From an uncultured Bacteroidales bacterium (GTDB taxonomy: Bacteria; Bacteroidota; Bacteroidia; Bacteroidales; GWA2-32-17): a stretch of 37,267 nt of DNA. Below the pieces are notes generated by a model. That model worked only from the letters and a program-made list of their open reading frames with translations, was not told where the DNA came from and ran no database searches. Both the position numbers and the translations under genes were made by a program. The stretch is taken from assembly GCA_937960415.1 (NCBI GenBank), contig CALGPK010000028.1, forward strand, positions 1-37,267. Direction: 5' to 3'. Every line of letters begins with the position of its first letter. The stretch's first letter is position 1. Positions 8,806 through 15,917 of this stretch are shown here, one piece after another.

Positions 8806-9711
8806 TTAAAAATATCCTTCTCGTTTTCTATCTTCCATGGCGGTGTCGCTGCGTTTGTCGTCGTAACGTCCGCCTCGTTCGGTTATGCGTGTTTGAGCAA
8901 TTTCGGCTACTATTTCTTCGACGGTATTTGCTTCTGATAACACAAGTCCAGTGCAAGTGATATCGCCAATAGTGCGGCAGCGTACTCTTTTGGTAACAGG
9001 TTTTTCGGTAGGTTTAAGCTTCATAAATGGTGCGGTAGCCAGCCATACTCCATCGCGGTTAAAAACCTCGCGTTCGTGCGAAAAGTAAATCGATGGTATT
9101 TCTATGTTTTCGAGCATAATGTATAACCAAACATCCAGTTCTGTCCAATTGCTTAGAGGAAAAACTCTAAAGTGTTCGCCCATTTTTTTTCGTCCGTTAA
9201 ACAAGTTCCAGAGTTCGGGGCGTTGATTTTTTGGGTCCCATTGTCCGAATTCGTCGCGATGCGAAAAGAATCTTTCCTTTGCACGAGCTTTCTCTTCGTC
9301 GCGACGCCCACCGCCCATGGCACAGTCGAATTTAAACTCTTCAATGGCATCGAGCAGTGTTACTGTTTGAAGCACATTTCGACTGGCATTATACCCGGTT
9401 TCTTCGATAACTTTCCCCTGATCGATGGTGTCTTGTACATAACGAACAATACATGTGCCATCGGTTTTTTGCATTAAGTAATCTCTAAATTCGAGTGTTT
9501 CCACAAAATTGTGTCCGGTATCTATGTGTAACAAAGGAAATGGAACTTTGCTCGGATAAAAAGCCTTTCGAGCCAGGTGATACATAACAATACTATCTTT
9601 GCCGCCCGAAAATAACATGGTTGGACGCTCAAACTGAGCAACTGCTTCGCGTATCACGTAAATAGCTTCGTTTTCTAATTCCTGTAAATGCGAATGTTTA
9701 TGATAATTCAT
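8806..9711 (-). CDS. cysD: Sulfate adenylyltransferase subunit 2
   Basis: Catalytic small subunit of ATP sulfurylase (301 residues, normal length), making APS from sulfate and ATP. It shows the PP-loop SGGKDS (35-40), the GGGRRDEEKARAKER segment, and the family's C-terminal end RREGYF-type tail (here KREGYF). The start ATGA overlaps the cysC stop by 4 bp. cysN follows after 12 bp. The related PAPS reductase CysH shares the PP-loop fold but has a C-terminal Cys motif that is absent here. Very secure. Confidence 0.97.
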   Translation of the reverse strand: MNYHKHSHLQELENEAIYVIREAVAQFERPTMLFSGGKDSIVMYHLARKAFYPSKVPFPLLHIDTGHNFVETLEFRDYLMQKTDGTCIVRYVQDTIDQGKVIEETGYNASRNVLQTVTLLDAIEEFKFDCAMGGGRRDEEKARAKERFFSHRDEFGQWDPKNQRPELWNLFNGRKKMGEHFRVFPLSNWTELDVWLYIMLENIEIPSIYFSHEREVFNRDGVWLATAPFMKLKPTEKPVTKRVRCRTIGDITCTGLVLSEANTVEEIVAEIAQTRITERGGRYDDKRSDTAMEDRKREGYF

Positions 9712-10307
9712 AACCGTAATTTTGGTACAACAAACGAGATAATTTGTTCAACGTTTTGTTCTTTACTATTGTGTTCTGTATTGATAATCAAATCGTAATG
9801 TTGTGGTTCGTCGAATGTATGGCTAATTCCTGTAAACTGGCTAATTTCGCCTTGTGTGGCCTTTTTGTATAGTCCTTTTACATCGCGTTGCATACATGTT
9901 GCAAGTGATGCATAAACATAAATAAGTACAACGTTTTCTTTACCAATTATTGTAGTTAGAAGTTGTCGCATCGATTCTGCCGGACAAACAAATGAATTAA
10001 TTACAATAATACCATTATCGATAAATAATTTGTTGATTTCGGCAATACGACGAATATTTTCATATCTATCGTTGGTAGAGAAGCCTAAATCGGAATTTAT
10101 GCCAGAACGTACATTATCACCGTCTAAAAGAGCTGTTGCAAAGCCATTGTTAAACAGATAATATTCGAGCTCTAAAGCTAATGTGGTTTTGCCACTACCG
10201 GATAAACCAAAAAACCATATAGATTTGCTTTTTTGTTGTAAAAGATGTTCTTTCTTTGCTCGTTCAATAAGTTTAGAAAAAACAGGTGTTAAGTTATTTG
10301 AGTTCAT
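9708..10307 (-). CDS. cysC: Adenylylsulfate (APS) kinase
   Basis: Phosphorylates APS at the 3' position, giving PAPS, the activated sulfate donor. With the ATG at 10307 the protein has 199 residues, the usual size. A longer frame would run 32 codons into the upstream gene and is rejected. P-loop GLSGSGKTT (34-42), the APS-binding run DGDNVRSGINSDLGF with NIRRIAEI after it, and the lid region KGLYKKA are intact. The start overlaps the end of the DUF2061 gene by 14 bp and the stop overlaps cysD by 4 bp, so the three are translated as a tightly coupled set. Confidence 0.96.
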   Translation of the reverse strand: MNSNNLTPVFSKLIERAKKEHLLQQKSKSIWFFGLSGSGKTTLALELEYYLFNNGFATALLDGDNVRSGINSDLGFSTNDRYENIRRIAEINKLFIDNGIIVINSFVCPAESMRQLLTTIIGKENVVLIYVYASLATCMQRDVKGLYKKATQGEISQFTGISHTFDEPQHYDLIINTEHNSKEQNVEQIISFVVPKLRL

Positions 10308-10737
10308 AAGAGTTTTTATAAACAGTTTCAATGCGTCCCCATTTAATTTGAGCCCATAGGCGTTCGTGAACAAAATAGAGACTTGTTTTGGTAATGAGTT
10401 CAAATATACCTATGGCAAAAGCGTGTTTAATATTGCCACAAATAATGATACTGATGAAAATAGTGTCTAAAGTTCCCCATATTCTCCAGCTAATGCTTTT
10501 TACAAGGCTTCGGATAGAGTTTGGTTTACCATTTTCTCTACCCCAGGAGATAAAATTCCATAAACGTTCGTGCAAGTAATATAGCAATATTTTGGTAAAA
10601 ACTTCAGAAAGTGCTATTGGGGCAGCTATTAATGTCTTGCCAGAAATAAAGTACGCAATAAAAAATGTATCTATACTGGCTAAGATACGCCAACTTATGG
10701 CTTTAACTAAACTACGACGTGCAGAATCTTTTATCAT
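10294..10737 (-). CDS. Tandem DUF2061 membrane protein, first gene of the sulfate operon
   Basis: Function unknown. The 147 residues are two copies of the DUF2061 module in one chain. Each copy reads as R-S-L-V-K-x-I-S-W-R-I ... D-T-x-F-I ... E-x-x-T-K-x-x-L-Y-x-x-H-E-R-L-W ... W-G-R (copy 1 about 8-67, copy 2 about 75-135). Each copy has two hydrophobic segments, so about four membrane helices are expected. The ATG at 10737 is used because an upstream TTG lies within the promoter -7 box. It heads the DUF2061-cysC-cysD-cysN operon and overlaps cysC by 14 bp. To my knowledge DUF2061 genes recur beside sulfate-activation genes in this phylum, which suggests a role in sulfate handling, but that is inference. 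Confidence 0.87.
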   Translation of the reverse strand: MIKDSARRSLVKAISWRILASIDTFFIAYFISGKTLIAAPIALSEVFTKILLYYLHERLWNFISWGRENGKPNSIRSLVKSISWRIWGTLDTIFISIIICGNIKHAFAIGIFELITKTSLYFVHERLWAQIKWGRIETVYKNSYELK

Positions 10738-10741
10738 AATG

Positions 10742-10749
10742 CAAAGGTA
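10742..10749 (-). promoter_or_regulatory. -7 promoter element of the sulfate operon; predicted near-leaderless
   Basis: TACCTTTG (minus strand) is an exact TAnnTTTG match separated from the ATG by only CATT. At the -33 position the sequence is TTT (one mismatch to TTG). Confidence 0.58.
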
Positions 10750-10772
10750 CAAATTTTTTTAAATATCATAAA

Positions 10773-10791
10773 GTCTATATGAAATATAGAC
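10773..10791. promoter_or_regulatory. Perfect palindrome upstream of the sulfate operon promoter, possible operator
   Basis: Arms GTCTATAT (10773-10780) and ATATAGAC (10784-10791) flank GAA. The centre is about 44 bp upstream of the predicted transcription start, just outside the -33 region, where class II activators usually bind. It could also be a weak hairpin at the end of the lipoprotein transcript, but no good T-run follows. Confidence 0.4.
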
Positions 10792-10993
10792 AAAAAAGAT
10801 AAACATTTAGCATCATCACTCATTATGTTAAATTCAATGTATGCAATAGAAACTTTTTATAGCAAAAAAATAGTAGTAATGTAAATCACTTACCTCGCTT
10901 TGAGTTTTAATATAATTTGTCGATAAGCTAAAACGATGTAGTTAACAAAAAATTATATACTACTGATTATAAAAAAATTACACAATAAAAAAG
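10792..10993. other. AT-rich spacer without a recognisable gene
   Basis: About 200 bp between the palindrome and the small lipoprotein gene. Only very short frames occur (for example 19 codons from the ATG near 10824). I see no convincing hairpin, promoter or RNA gene. Confidence 0.5.
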
Positions 10994-11125
10994 CTATGCT
11001 TTGTCAGCTTGTTGAGTAGTGTTTTGTAATTCTCCGTATGCAGGGCAACGTTCACTACTTTTACAAGACTGCAAACATAGCAATATAATCGATAAAGCAA
11101 TGATAAGTAAGCTGACTTTTTTCAT
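10994..11125 (-). CDS. Small lipoprotein, 43 residues
   Basis: Function unknown. The frame starts MKKVSLLIIALSIILL and continues to a lipobox-like LQSC, with the predicted lipidated Cys at residue 21 followed by KSSERCPAYGELQ and a short polar tail ending QQADKA. The basic start, the uninterrupted hydrophobic core and the Cys placement are those of a bacterial lipoprotein, so the mature peptide would have only 23 residues. It has its own promoter box 26 bp upstream, and a weak hairpin followed by T residues overlaps its end (10985-11010). It is too short for most gene callers. I judge it real because the signal peptide, promoter and AT-rich isolated position agree. Confidence 0.72.
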   Translation of the reverse strand: MKKVSLLIIALSIILLCLQSCKSSERCPAYGELQNTTQQADKA

Positions 11126-11151
11126 AATTTAAACGACTGTTTAGTTTTTGA

Positions 11152-11159
11152 CAAAAATA
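11152..11159 (-). promoter_or_regulatory. -7 promoter element of the small lipoprotein gene
   Basis: TATTTTTG on the minus strand, exact match to TAnnTTTG, 26 bp before the ATG. A TTG occurs 15 bp further upstream, shorter than the ideal spacing. Confidence 0.5.
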
Positions 11160-11229
11160 CAATTATTTTTGAAACAAAAAAAGGATTTTTGTATTTAAAT
11201 TTAAATAATTGTTAAAAAAAAATCATGAA

Positions 11230-12153
11230 TCATTCAAAAGGATGGCTCTTTTTAAAATCGGGACGATAAAACTCATTACTTTCATATTCCTGAATCCAAC
11301 CTTTGTCGAAACCGAGTTCATGGAGGGTATTTACCACTTTTTCGTATTCCGATGGTGTTATTTTTCGCTGCAATTTATGTGGTAACATTAAACCTTCGGG
11401 AGGATAATATTGTGACATAAGCGATATAGCGATTCTGTTGCTTATTTCGTTGGCTATAAGTTTTAATACCTGTATGCTATTTTCGACATGATAGGGTAGA
11501 ACTAAATGACGAATAATAAGTCCACTTTCAACGATGCCATCAGTTTCGTTAATGATAAGGGAATTGCCTTTTTGATAATACATTTCTTTAATGGCTTTTA
11601 GTGCAATATCGGGATAGTACGGAGCATTGGAATAAATGAGAGCGATGGTTTCGTCGGCATATTTAAAATCGGGCAAAAAAACATCGATGTATGGTTCAAG
11701 TAGTTTAAGGGTTTCTGCTTTGTCGTATGCATTGCTGTTCCAAACGGTGATGGGATGGTAGCCACGTTTTCGTAGTTCTTCAATAATTTCTATGGTTTGA
11801 ACAACCATGTGCGAAGGAGAAACGAAACCCAAAATGCGGATACCTGTATCTAAGATGTTGGTTATTTGTTTAATGATTTCGTCTGTAGTAGTAATTTTTT
11901 CGATAGGAGAAACATAAGAACTAATTTGGTGATTTTGACAATAAATACACCGCAAATTACATCGTGAAAAAAAAATATTACAAATACCTTTTTTACCACT
12001 AATAACTGGTTCTTCGCCGCGGTGAATGCAGATAGAAGCAATGTGTTGTTGATTTGTTGCTCTGCAAATGCCTAATTCACCTTGATTTCTGTTTACCCCG
12101 CACTCATGGGGGCAAAGATTGCATGAATCGTATAAATGTTTAATATGTTTCAT
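11230..12153 (-). CDS. PflX-like radical SAM protein
   Basis: Radical S-adenosylmethionine protein of the group annotated as putative pyruvate formate-lyase activating enzyme (PflX type). The true substrate is unknown. With the ATG at 12153 there are 307 residues. An N-terminal Cys cluster CNLCPHECGVNR...GICRA (11-31) precedes the radical SAM motif SRCNLRCIYC (Cys65, Cys69, Cys72), followed by GFVSPSHMV and a TIM-barrel-like remainder with FLPDFKYAD. The start overlaps the end of the antiporter gene by 14 bp, so it should be co-translated with it. A longer frame would extend 15 codons into that gene. No glycyl-radical enzyme gene is nearby, which argues against a simple PFL-activase role. Confidence 0.88.
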   Translation of the reverse strand: MKHIKHLYDSCNLCPHECGVNRNQGELGICRATNQQHIASICIHRGEEPVISGKKGICNIFFSRCNLRCIYCQNHQISSYVSPIEKITTTDEIIKQITNILDTGIRILGFVSPSHMVVQTIEIIEELRKRGYHPITVWNSNAYDKAETLKLLEPYIDVFLPDFKYADETIALIYSNAPYYPDIALKAIKEMYYQKGNSLIINETDGIVESGLIIRHLVLPYHVENSIQVLKLIANEISNRIAISLMSQYYPPEGLMLPHKLQRKITPSEYEKVVNTLHELGFDKGWIQEYESNEFYRPDFKKSHPFE

Positions 12154-14134
12154 TGTAAAAGTACTGATACGTTTTATAAATATCATTTTTGCTACCAACT
12201 AGCATAACAAGGTCGTTTTCTTGAAAAACAAATTGAGGATGCGGATTTATAATATATTCTCCATTTCGACCAACTGCAATAACTGTAGCTCCGGTTTTGT
12301 GACGAATTTGCAAATCTTGAATACTCTTTAAATACCAAAAACTGTTTGGTTTTACTATTAATGTAATGTTTTCGAGTGATTTTAACATGTCATTGTGAGG
12401 AAATAAATTTTGTGAAGGATGATGAACTGTTCGCAATACACGATAACAGTTTTGACGTAAACTTTCGATAAGTTCCATGATAACATTTTTGGGTATGTTG
12501 TAATGATGTAATACTCTCGAAGATATTTCGAGCGAAGTTTCAAATTCTTCGGGTATAACTTCGTTAGCACCCAATGCGATTAACTCATCTACTTCTTTTA
12601 CATATCGTGTACGGGCAATGATGTACAAATACTTATTTTCTCTTCGAGAAAGTTGAACAATTTTTCGTGTTGCATACGGGTCGGAAATAGCTATAACCAG
12701 TACACTTGCATCTTGAATTCCGAATTTATGTAGTACTTCTATATTTGAAGCATCGCCGTAGTAAATAGGTTCTTTATGCTTATTTTTTTTTACCGTTTCT
12801 GCATTTAGTTCAATGATTACATAAGGTATTTGAGTGGTTTTAAGTACTTTAACGAGATTGCTTCCATTTAGTCCAAAGCCAATAACAATGGTGTGATTTT
12901 TTAAATGTGTGTGTGAGTGCTTTTCCAGATGTTCGCGATGCGATTTAATGCGTGCAAGGGTTTTAGAAGGTAAAAATTTCATCAAATATTCCGAGATATG
13001 CGGTGTGCTCATAATAATGAATGGAGTAAGAAGCATAGTTAATACCGACGTTGACAAAAGAGCTTGATACGAAAAATGGTCGATTAAACTATTATGATAA
13101 CCTGCAAGGGCAAGTATAAATGAAAATTCGCCTATTTGCGATAAATAAAAGCCGCTAAACAACGAAATGCGAAAACTTTTTTGCGATATATATGTAGCCA
13201 GCATACTTGCGGTAAATTTTATTAGCAATACAACTAGTGTAACTGTCAATATAAGCAAAATATGATGATAGATTATGGGAAGGTTAATAAGCATCCCAAC
13301 GGAAATGAAAAACATGCCTAAAAAACTTTCTTTTAATGGCAAAATATCGGCTATAGCCTGTACCGAATATTCCGATTCGGATATTACAATACCTGCCAGA
13401 AAAGCACCTAAAGCCAGAGAAAGACCCAGTTTGTAGGTTAAAAATGCCGTTCCAAGACTTAAAAGTATAGTAGTAATAATGAATAATTCGCGATTACGCA
13501 ATTTGGCAATTTCGTGATACAGGAGCGGAATGAGCCATTTAGCCAAAAGCAGTACTCCCACAACTACCAGCAACGATTTCAAAACGGTAAGAAAAATAGT
13601 AAAGAATGAGCTATGATCCTGCGACAACACTGGAACAAGTAATACAAACCAAACAGCTATCAGATCCTGAAAAATTAAAATACCCATAACATTTCTGCCA
13701 TGAACGGAATTAATTTCCACTTTGTCTATCATCATTTTTAGCACAATGGCTGTACTGCTAAGCGAAATGGTCATACCGTAGAAAAAAGATTTGTGCCATG
13801 TATAATTCAAAAGAAAAACTGCAACGAATACTACTAACAATATGGTTAAAACAACTTGTAAACTACCTGCATAAAAGACCTGTCGACGAAGCGAACTAAG
13901 GTTTTTCAACGAAAATTCAAGTCCAAGTGTAAACATGAGTAAAATAACACCTATTTCGGCAAACAATTCTATTTCTTTTGGACTTTTGATAAAACCAAAC
14001 ACATGAGGACCTAAAATAATTCCTGAAATAAGAAAGCCAACAACCGACGAAATGTTAAGCCTGCTCAATATATAAATAACAAGTGCAGAAGTTGCAAGAA
14101 TAATGACAAGAGGTTTAATAAGCTCGACACCCAT
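12140..14134 (-). CDS. KefB-type monovalent cation:proton antiporter (CPA2) with TrkA domains
   Basis: Inner-membrane transporter exchanging K+ or Na+ for H+. The 664 residues comprise about 12 membrane spans (residues 5-375; for example SSVVGFLISGIILGPHVFGF and LGLSLALGAFLAGIVISESE, typical of the CPA2 core), then a cytoplasmic TrkA-N nucleotide-binding domain with GFGLNGSNLVKVL (near 425) and GDAS/NI spacing, and a C-terminal TrkA-C domain (about 580-664). Glutathione-gated Kef proteins share the layout, but nothing here shows the gating ligand. A -7 box lies 15 bp upstream, inside the preceding gene's tail. The radical SAM gene overlaps its stop by 14 bp. Confidence 0.92.
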   Translation of the reverse strand: MGVELIKPLVIILATSALVIYILSRLNISSVVGFLISGIILGPHVFGFIKSPKEIELFAEIGVILLMFTLGLEFSLKNLSSLRRQVFYAGSLQVVLTILLVVFVAVFLLNYTWHKSFFYGMTISLSSTAIVLKMMIDKVEINSVHGRNVMGILIFQDLIAVWFVLLVPVLSQDHSSFFTIFLTVLKSLLVVVGVLLLAKWLIPLLYHEIAKLRNRELFIITTILLSLGTAFLTYKLGLSLALGAFLAGIVISESEYSVQAIADILPLKESFLGMFFISVGMLINLPIIYHHILLILTVTLVVLLIKFTASMLATYISQKSFRISLFSGFYLSQIGEFSFILALAGYHNSLIDHFSYQALLSTSVLTMLLTPFIIMSTPHISEYLMKFLPSKTLARIKSHREHLEKHSHTHLKNHTIVIGFGLNGSNLVKVLKTTQIPYVIIELNAETVKKNKHKEPIYYGDASNIEVLHKFGIQDASVLVIAISDPYATRKIVQLSRRENKYLYIIARTRYVKEVDELIALGANEVIPEEFETSLEISSRVLHHYNIPKNVIMELIESLRQNCYRVLRTVHHPSQNLFPHNDMLKSLENITLIVKPNSFWYLKSIQDLQIRHKTGATVIAVGRNGEYIINPHPQFVFQENDLVMLVGSKNDIYKTYQYFYNETY

Positions 14135-14149
14135 GTGCTAAAATTTGTG

Positions 14150-14157
14150 CAAACTTA
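14150..14157 (-). promoter_or_regulatory. -7 promoter element of the antiporter gene
   Basis: TAAGTTTG on the minus strand matches TAnnTTTG, 15 bp before the ATG, in the 30-bp gap after the YgjV-family gene. No TTG is seen at the ideal distance. Confidence 0.4.
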
Positions 14158-14164
14158 CGAAAAA

Positions 14165-14788
14165 CTAATCAATGTTTTTTTCCAACAAACCACTGGGTGT
14201 CGATTCAAATCCCAATTGCTTTAAATATCCAGACCATTCAGACGAGCAAGGCTTAGCAATAAATTTTTTAACTTGTGAGTTGCCATGCAAATTCTTCAAA
14301 AAGCTATACAAGTACTTGCTGTTTTTCATGTCGCGATATTCTCGGGTAACATAATCCAAATCAACATAAAGTGTTTTTTCGTTTTCGTAATGGGCTAAAA
14401 ATAATCCGGCTAATTGCATATTGCGTAACATTAATAAACAGATGTCGTACGATCTTTGTTGAAAATCGATATCAGGAAAAAAATGCAAAATATCGTTATG
14501 GTAGTGTTCTATAAATTTTTTTAATAAAGGATTGTTAAATTCAACCTGAATAAAATCGAACGTTTCTTTGGTAGAAAAAATTTTGTATAAATAATACACA
14601 TTGATGAAAGTTATAAATCCATTTAAAAATCCTACGGGATAAGCTCCAATAATAAAACCATAAATCGAAAAAATAAGTGCTCCTATAGCATTTAAAATTC
14701 TGAACCGGACAATCGAATTAACGGCAATAGAGATTAATATTATTACCGATGCCAGGTAACCAATAAATTCGAGATAAGAAATAGGCAT
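14165..14788 (-). CDS. YgjV-family inner-membrane protein
   Basis: Function unknown. The ATG at 14788 gives 207 residues. A frame six codons longer begins with a TTG that is part of the -7 box and is rejected. The N-terminal 75 residues hold three membrane segments in the YgjV/Imp pattern (FIGYLASVIILISIAVNSIVR, ILNAIGALIFSIYGFIIGAYPV, GFLNGFITFINVYYLYKIF). The soluble C-terminal part contains LRNMQLAGLFLAHYENEKTLYVDLDYVTREYRD, which looks like a GNAT-derived half and recurs in Bacteroidota homologues, some mislabelled uroporphyrinogen decarboxylase. Confidence in the family is good, but no role can be stated. Confidence 0.78.
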   Translation of the reverse strand: MPISYLEFIGYLASVIILISIAVNSIVRFRILNAIGALIFSIYGFIIGAYPVGFLNGFITFINVYYLYKIFSTKETFDFIQVEFNNPLLKKFIEHYHNDILHFFPDIDFQQRSYDICLLMLRNMQLAGLFLAHYENEKTLYVDLDYVTREYRDMKNSKYLYSFLKNLHGNSQVKKFIAKPCSSEWSGYLKQLGFESTPSGLLEKNID

Positions 14789-14803
14789 AGGTTGAAGTTT
14801 TCG

Positions 14804-14811
14804 CAAAAATA
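14804..14811 (-). promoter_or_regulatory. -7 promoter element of the YgjV-family gene
   Basis: TATTTTTG on the minus strand, 15 bp before the ATG at 14788. It decides the start: the apparent TTG start upstream is inside this box. Confidence 0.5.
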
Positions 14812-14850
14812 ATTCAAAAATAATTCAAAATTATTTCAAAATTATTAAAA
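14808..14850. repeat. Four tandem 11-bp repeats in a divergent promoter region
   Basis: Two identical copies of AATAATTCAAA (14808-14818, 14819-14829) are followed by ATTATTTCAAA (14830-14840) and a fourth weaker copy starting ATTATTAAAA (14841-14850). The repeats occupy the gap between the divergent YgjV-family and barrel genes and reach the -33 region of the latter. Confidence 0.6.
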
Positions 14851-14857
14851 ATTATGG

Positions 14858-14865
14858 TATTTTTG
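14858..14865 (+). promoter_or_regulatory. -7 promoter element of the outer-membrane barrel gene
   Basis: TATTTTTG matches TAnnTTTG, 24 bp before the ATG. The -33 position reads TTC (one mismatch) and lies in the third 11-bp repeat. Confidence 0.55.
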
Positions 14866-14889
14866 TACTAAAATTTAAACCATAAAATT

Positions 14890-15507
14890 ATGAAAAAAAA
14901 TTATTTTATTGCAGTCATGATGCTGCTTATTTTTGTAGTAGCTACAAATGCTCAAATTGTCGAAAAAGGTACAAAATTAATCGATGTGTATTATGGCTGG
15001 CCTAATTTGTGGACTAATGTAGCCAAAAAATCATTAACCGATGCAAACTCGTATCAAATTAAAGTAGGAAGTTTAGGTCCAATAGGTGGCAGATTGGAAT
15101 ATTTAGCATCGGATAGAGTAGGATTAGGGATAGAGGTTAATTATTCCAACACTTCGGTTTCGTGGAATGCAGATGCACAAGATGGCAACGGTAACAATGT
15201 GGTTTACAATTACAAAGTTTCGGTGCCTCGTGTACGGGCAATGTTCGCTTTTAACTTTCATTTTGGAGCTTCCGAAGAATTTGATGCCTATTGGAAATTA
15301 GCAGCTGGCTATAGCTCATTAAGTTTTACTTACAGCACAAACGATCCAACCTATAACGATGATCGAATAAACTTTGACCTTTTCCCAGTTGCAATTCGTA
15401 CAGCGGTAGGAGGACGTTATTTTATTACAGAAAATTTCCATCTCAATGCAGAACTTGGTTTGGGCGGTGGACCGCTTATGGCATTTGGTATTGGAACAAG
15501 ATTTTAG
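14890..15507 (+). CDS. Outer-membrane beta-barrel protein
   Basis: Small barrel protein of unknown function, 205 residues. It has a signal peptide (MKKNYFIAVMMLLIFVVATNAQ), then alternating amphipathic strands such as GGRLEYLASDRVGLGIEVNY, RVRAMFAFNFHF and YWKLAAGYSSLSF, and ends LGGGPLMAFGIGTRF with a terminal Phe. About eight strands fit the OmpA/OmpW-like porin-family fold annotated generically in Bacteroidota. The next gene starts 7 bp after its stop, so the two are probably co-transcribed. Confidence 0.8.
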   Translation: MKKNYFIAVMMLLIFVVATNAQIVEKGTKLIDVYYGWPNLWTNVAKKSLTDANSYQIKVGSLGPIGGRLEYLASDRVGLGIEVNYSNTSVSWNADAQDGNGNNVVYNYKVSVPRVRAMFAFNFHFGASEEFDAYWKLAAGYSSLSFTYSTNDPTYNDDRINFDLFPVAIRTAVGGRYFITENFHLNAELGLGGGPLMAFGIGTRF

Positions 15508-15514
15508 TAGTGCT

Positions 15515-15874
15515 ATGAAAAAGTGGTTGTTCTTATGTTTTTTGTTGGGCAGTTTACAAACCATACTAGCTCAACAGAAAAGTGAGTACTGTATTTTACG
15601 AATTATTAATACCTTAAAAACAACGGGTGTAGAATCTAAACTCTCTATCGACATTGGCACATCCAAAGAACATAGCCTATATAATGTTTTTGAAAACAAT
15701 AAGAACGGATTTGTAGTGCTAAAAAATAGCGATGGTTCTACATTAGTTATTAAAGATGAAATAGATTTTTTGCCTATTATAGAACGTTTTGGGTTTAAGT
15801 TAATTCAGGTTTATACGACTTCAATACTGGATAAATCGTTTGTAAATTATTTGTTTGAGAAGAAGTTGCCTTAG
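15515..15874 (+). CDS. Small secreted protein of unknown function
   Basis: Not recognised. The 119 residues from the ATG at 15515 begin with a signal peptide (MKKWLFLCFLLGSLQTILAQ). A longer frame starting inside the barrel gene is rejected because it would bury this signal. The mature part of about 99 residues is mixed alpha/beta in appearance, with one Cys, and contains VVLKNSDGSTLVIKDEIDF. It sits 7 bp after the barrel gene and 43 bp before the glycosyltransferase on the same strand, so it probably belongs to that transcript. It may be a periplasmic companion of the barrel, which is inference from position only. Confidence 0.72.
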   Translation: MKKWLFLCFLLGSLQTILAQQKSEYCILRIINTLKTTGVESKLSIDIGTSKEHSLYNVFENNKNGFVVLKNSDGSTLVIKDEIDFLPIIERFGFKLIQVYTTSILDKSFVNYLFEKKLP

Positions 15875-15917
15875 TAGATATTTTTTTTCGTATTTTTACG
15901 CTCTATAATGCTGTGTA

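Noticed and set aside
11192-11207. 16-bp perfect palindrome TATTTAAATTTAAATA
   Set aside because: Made only of A and T with no spacer. In such AT-rich spacer this is likely by chance, and it is not placed at a useful distance from a promoter.
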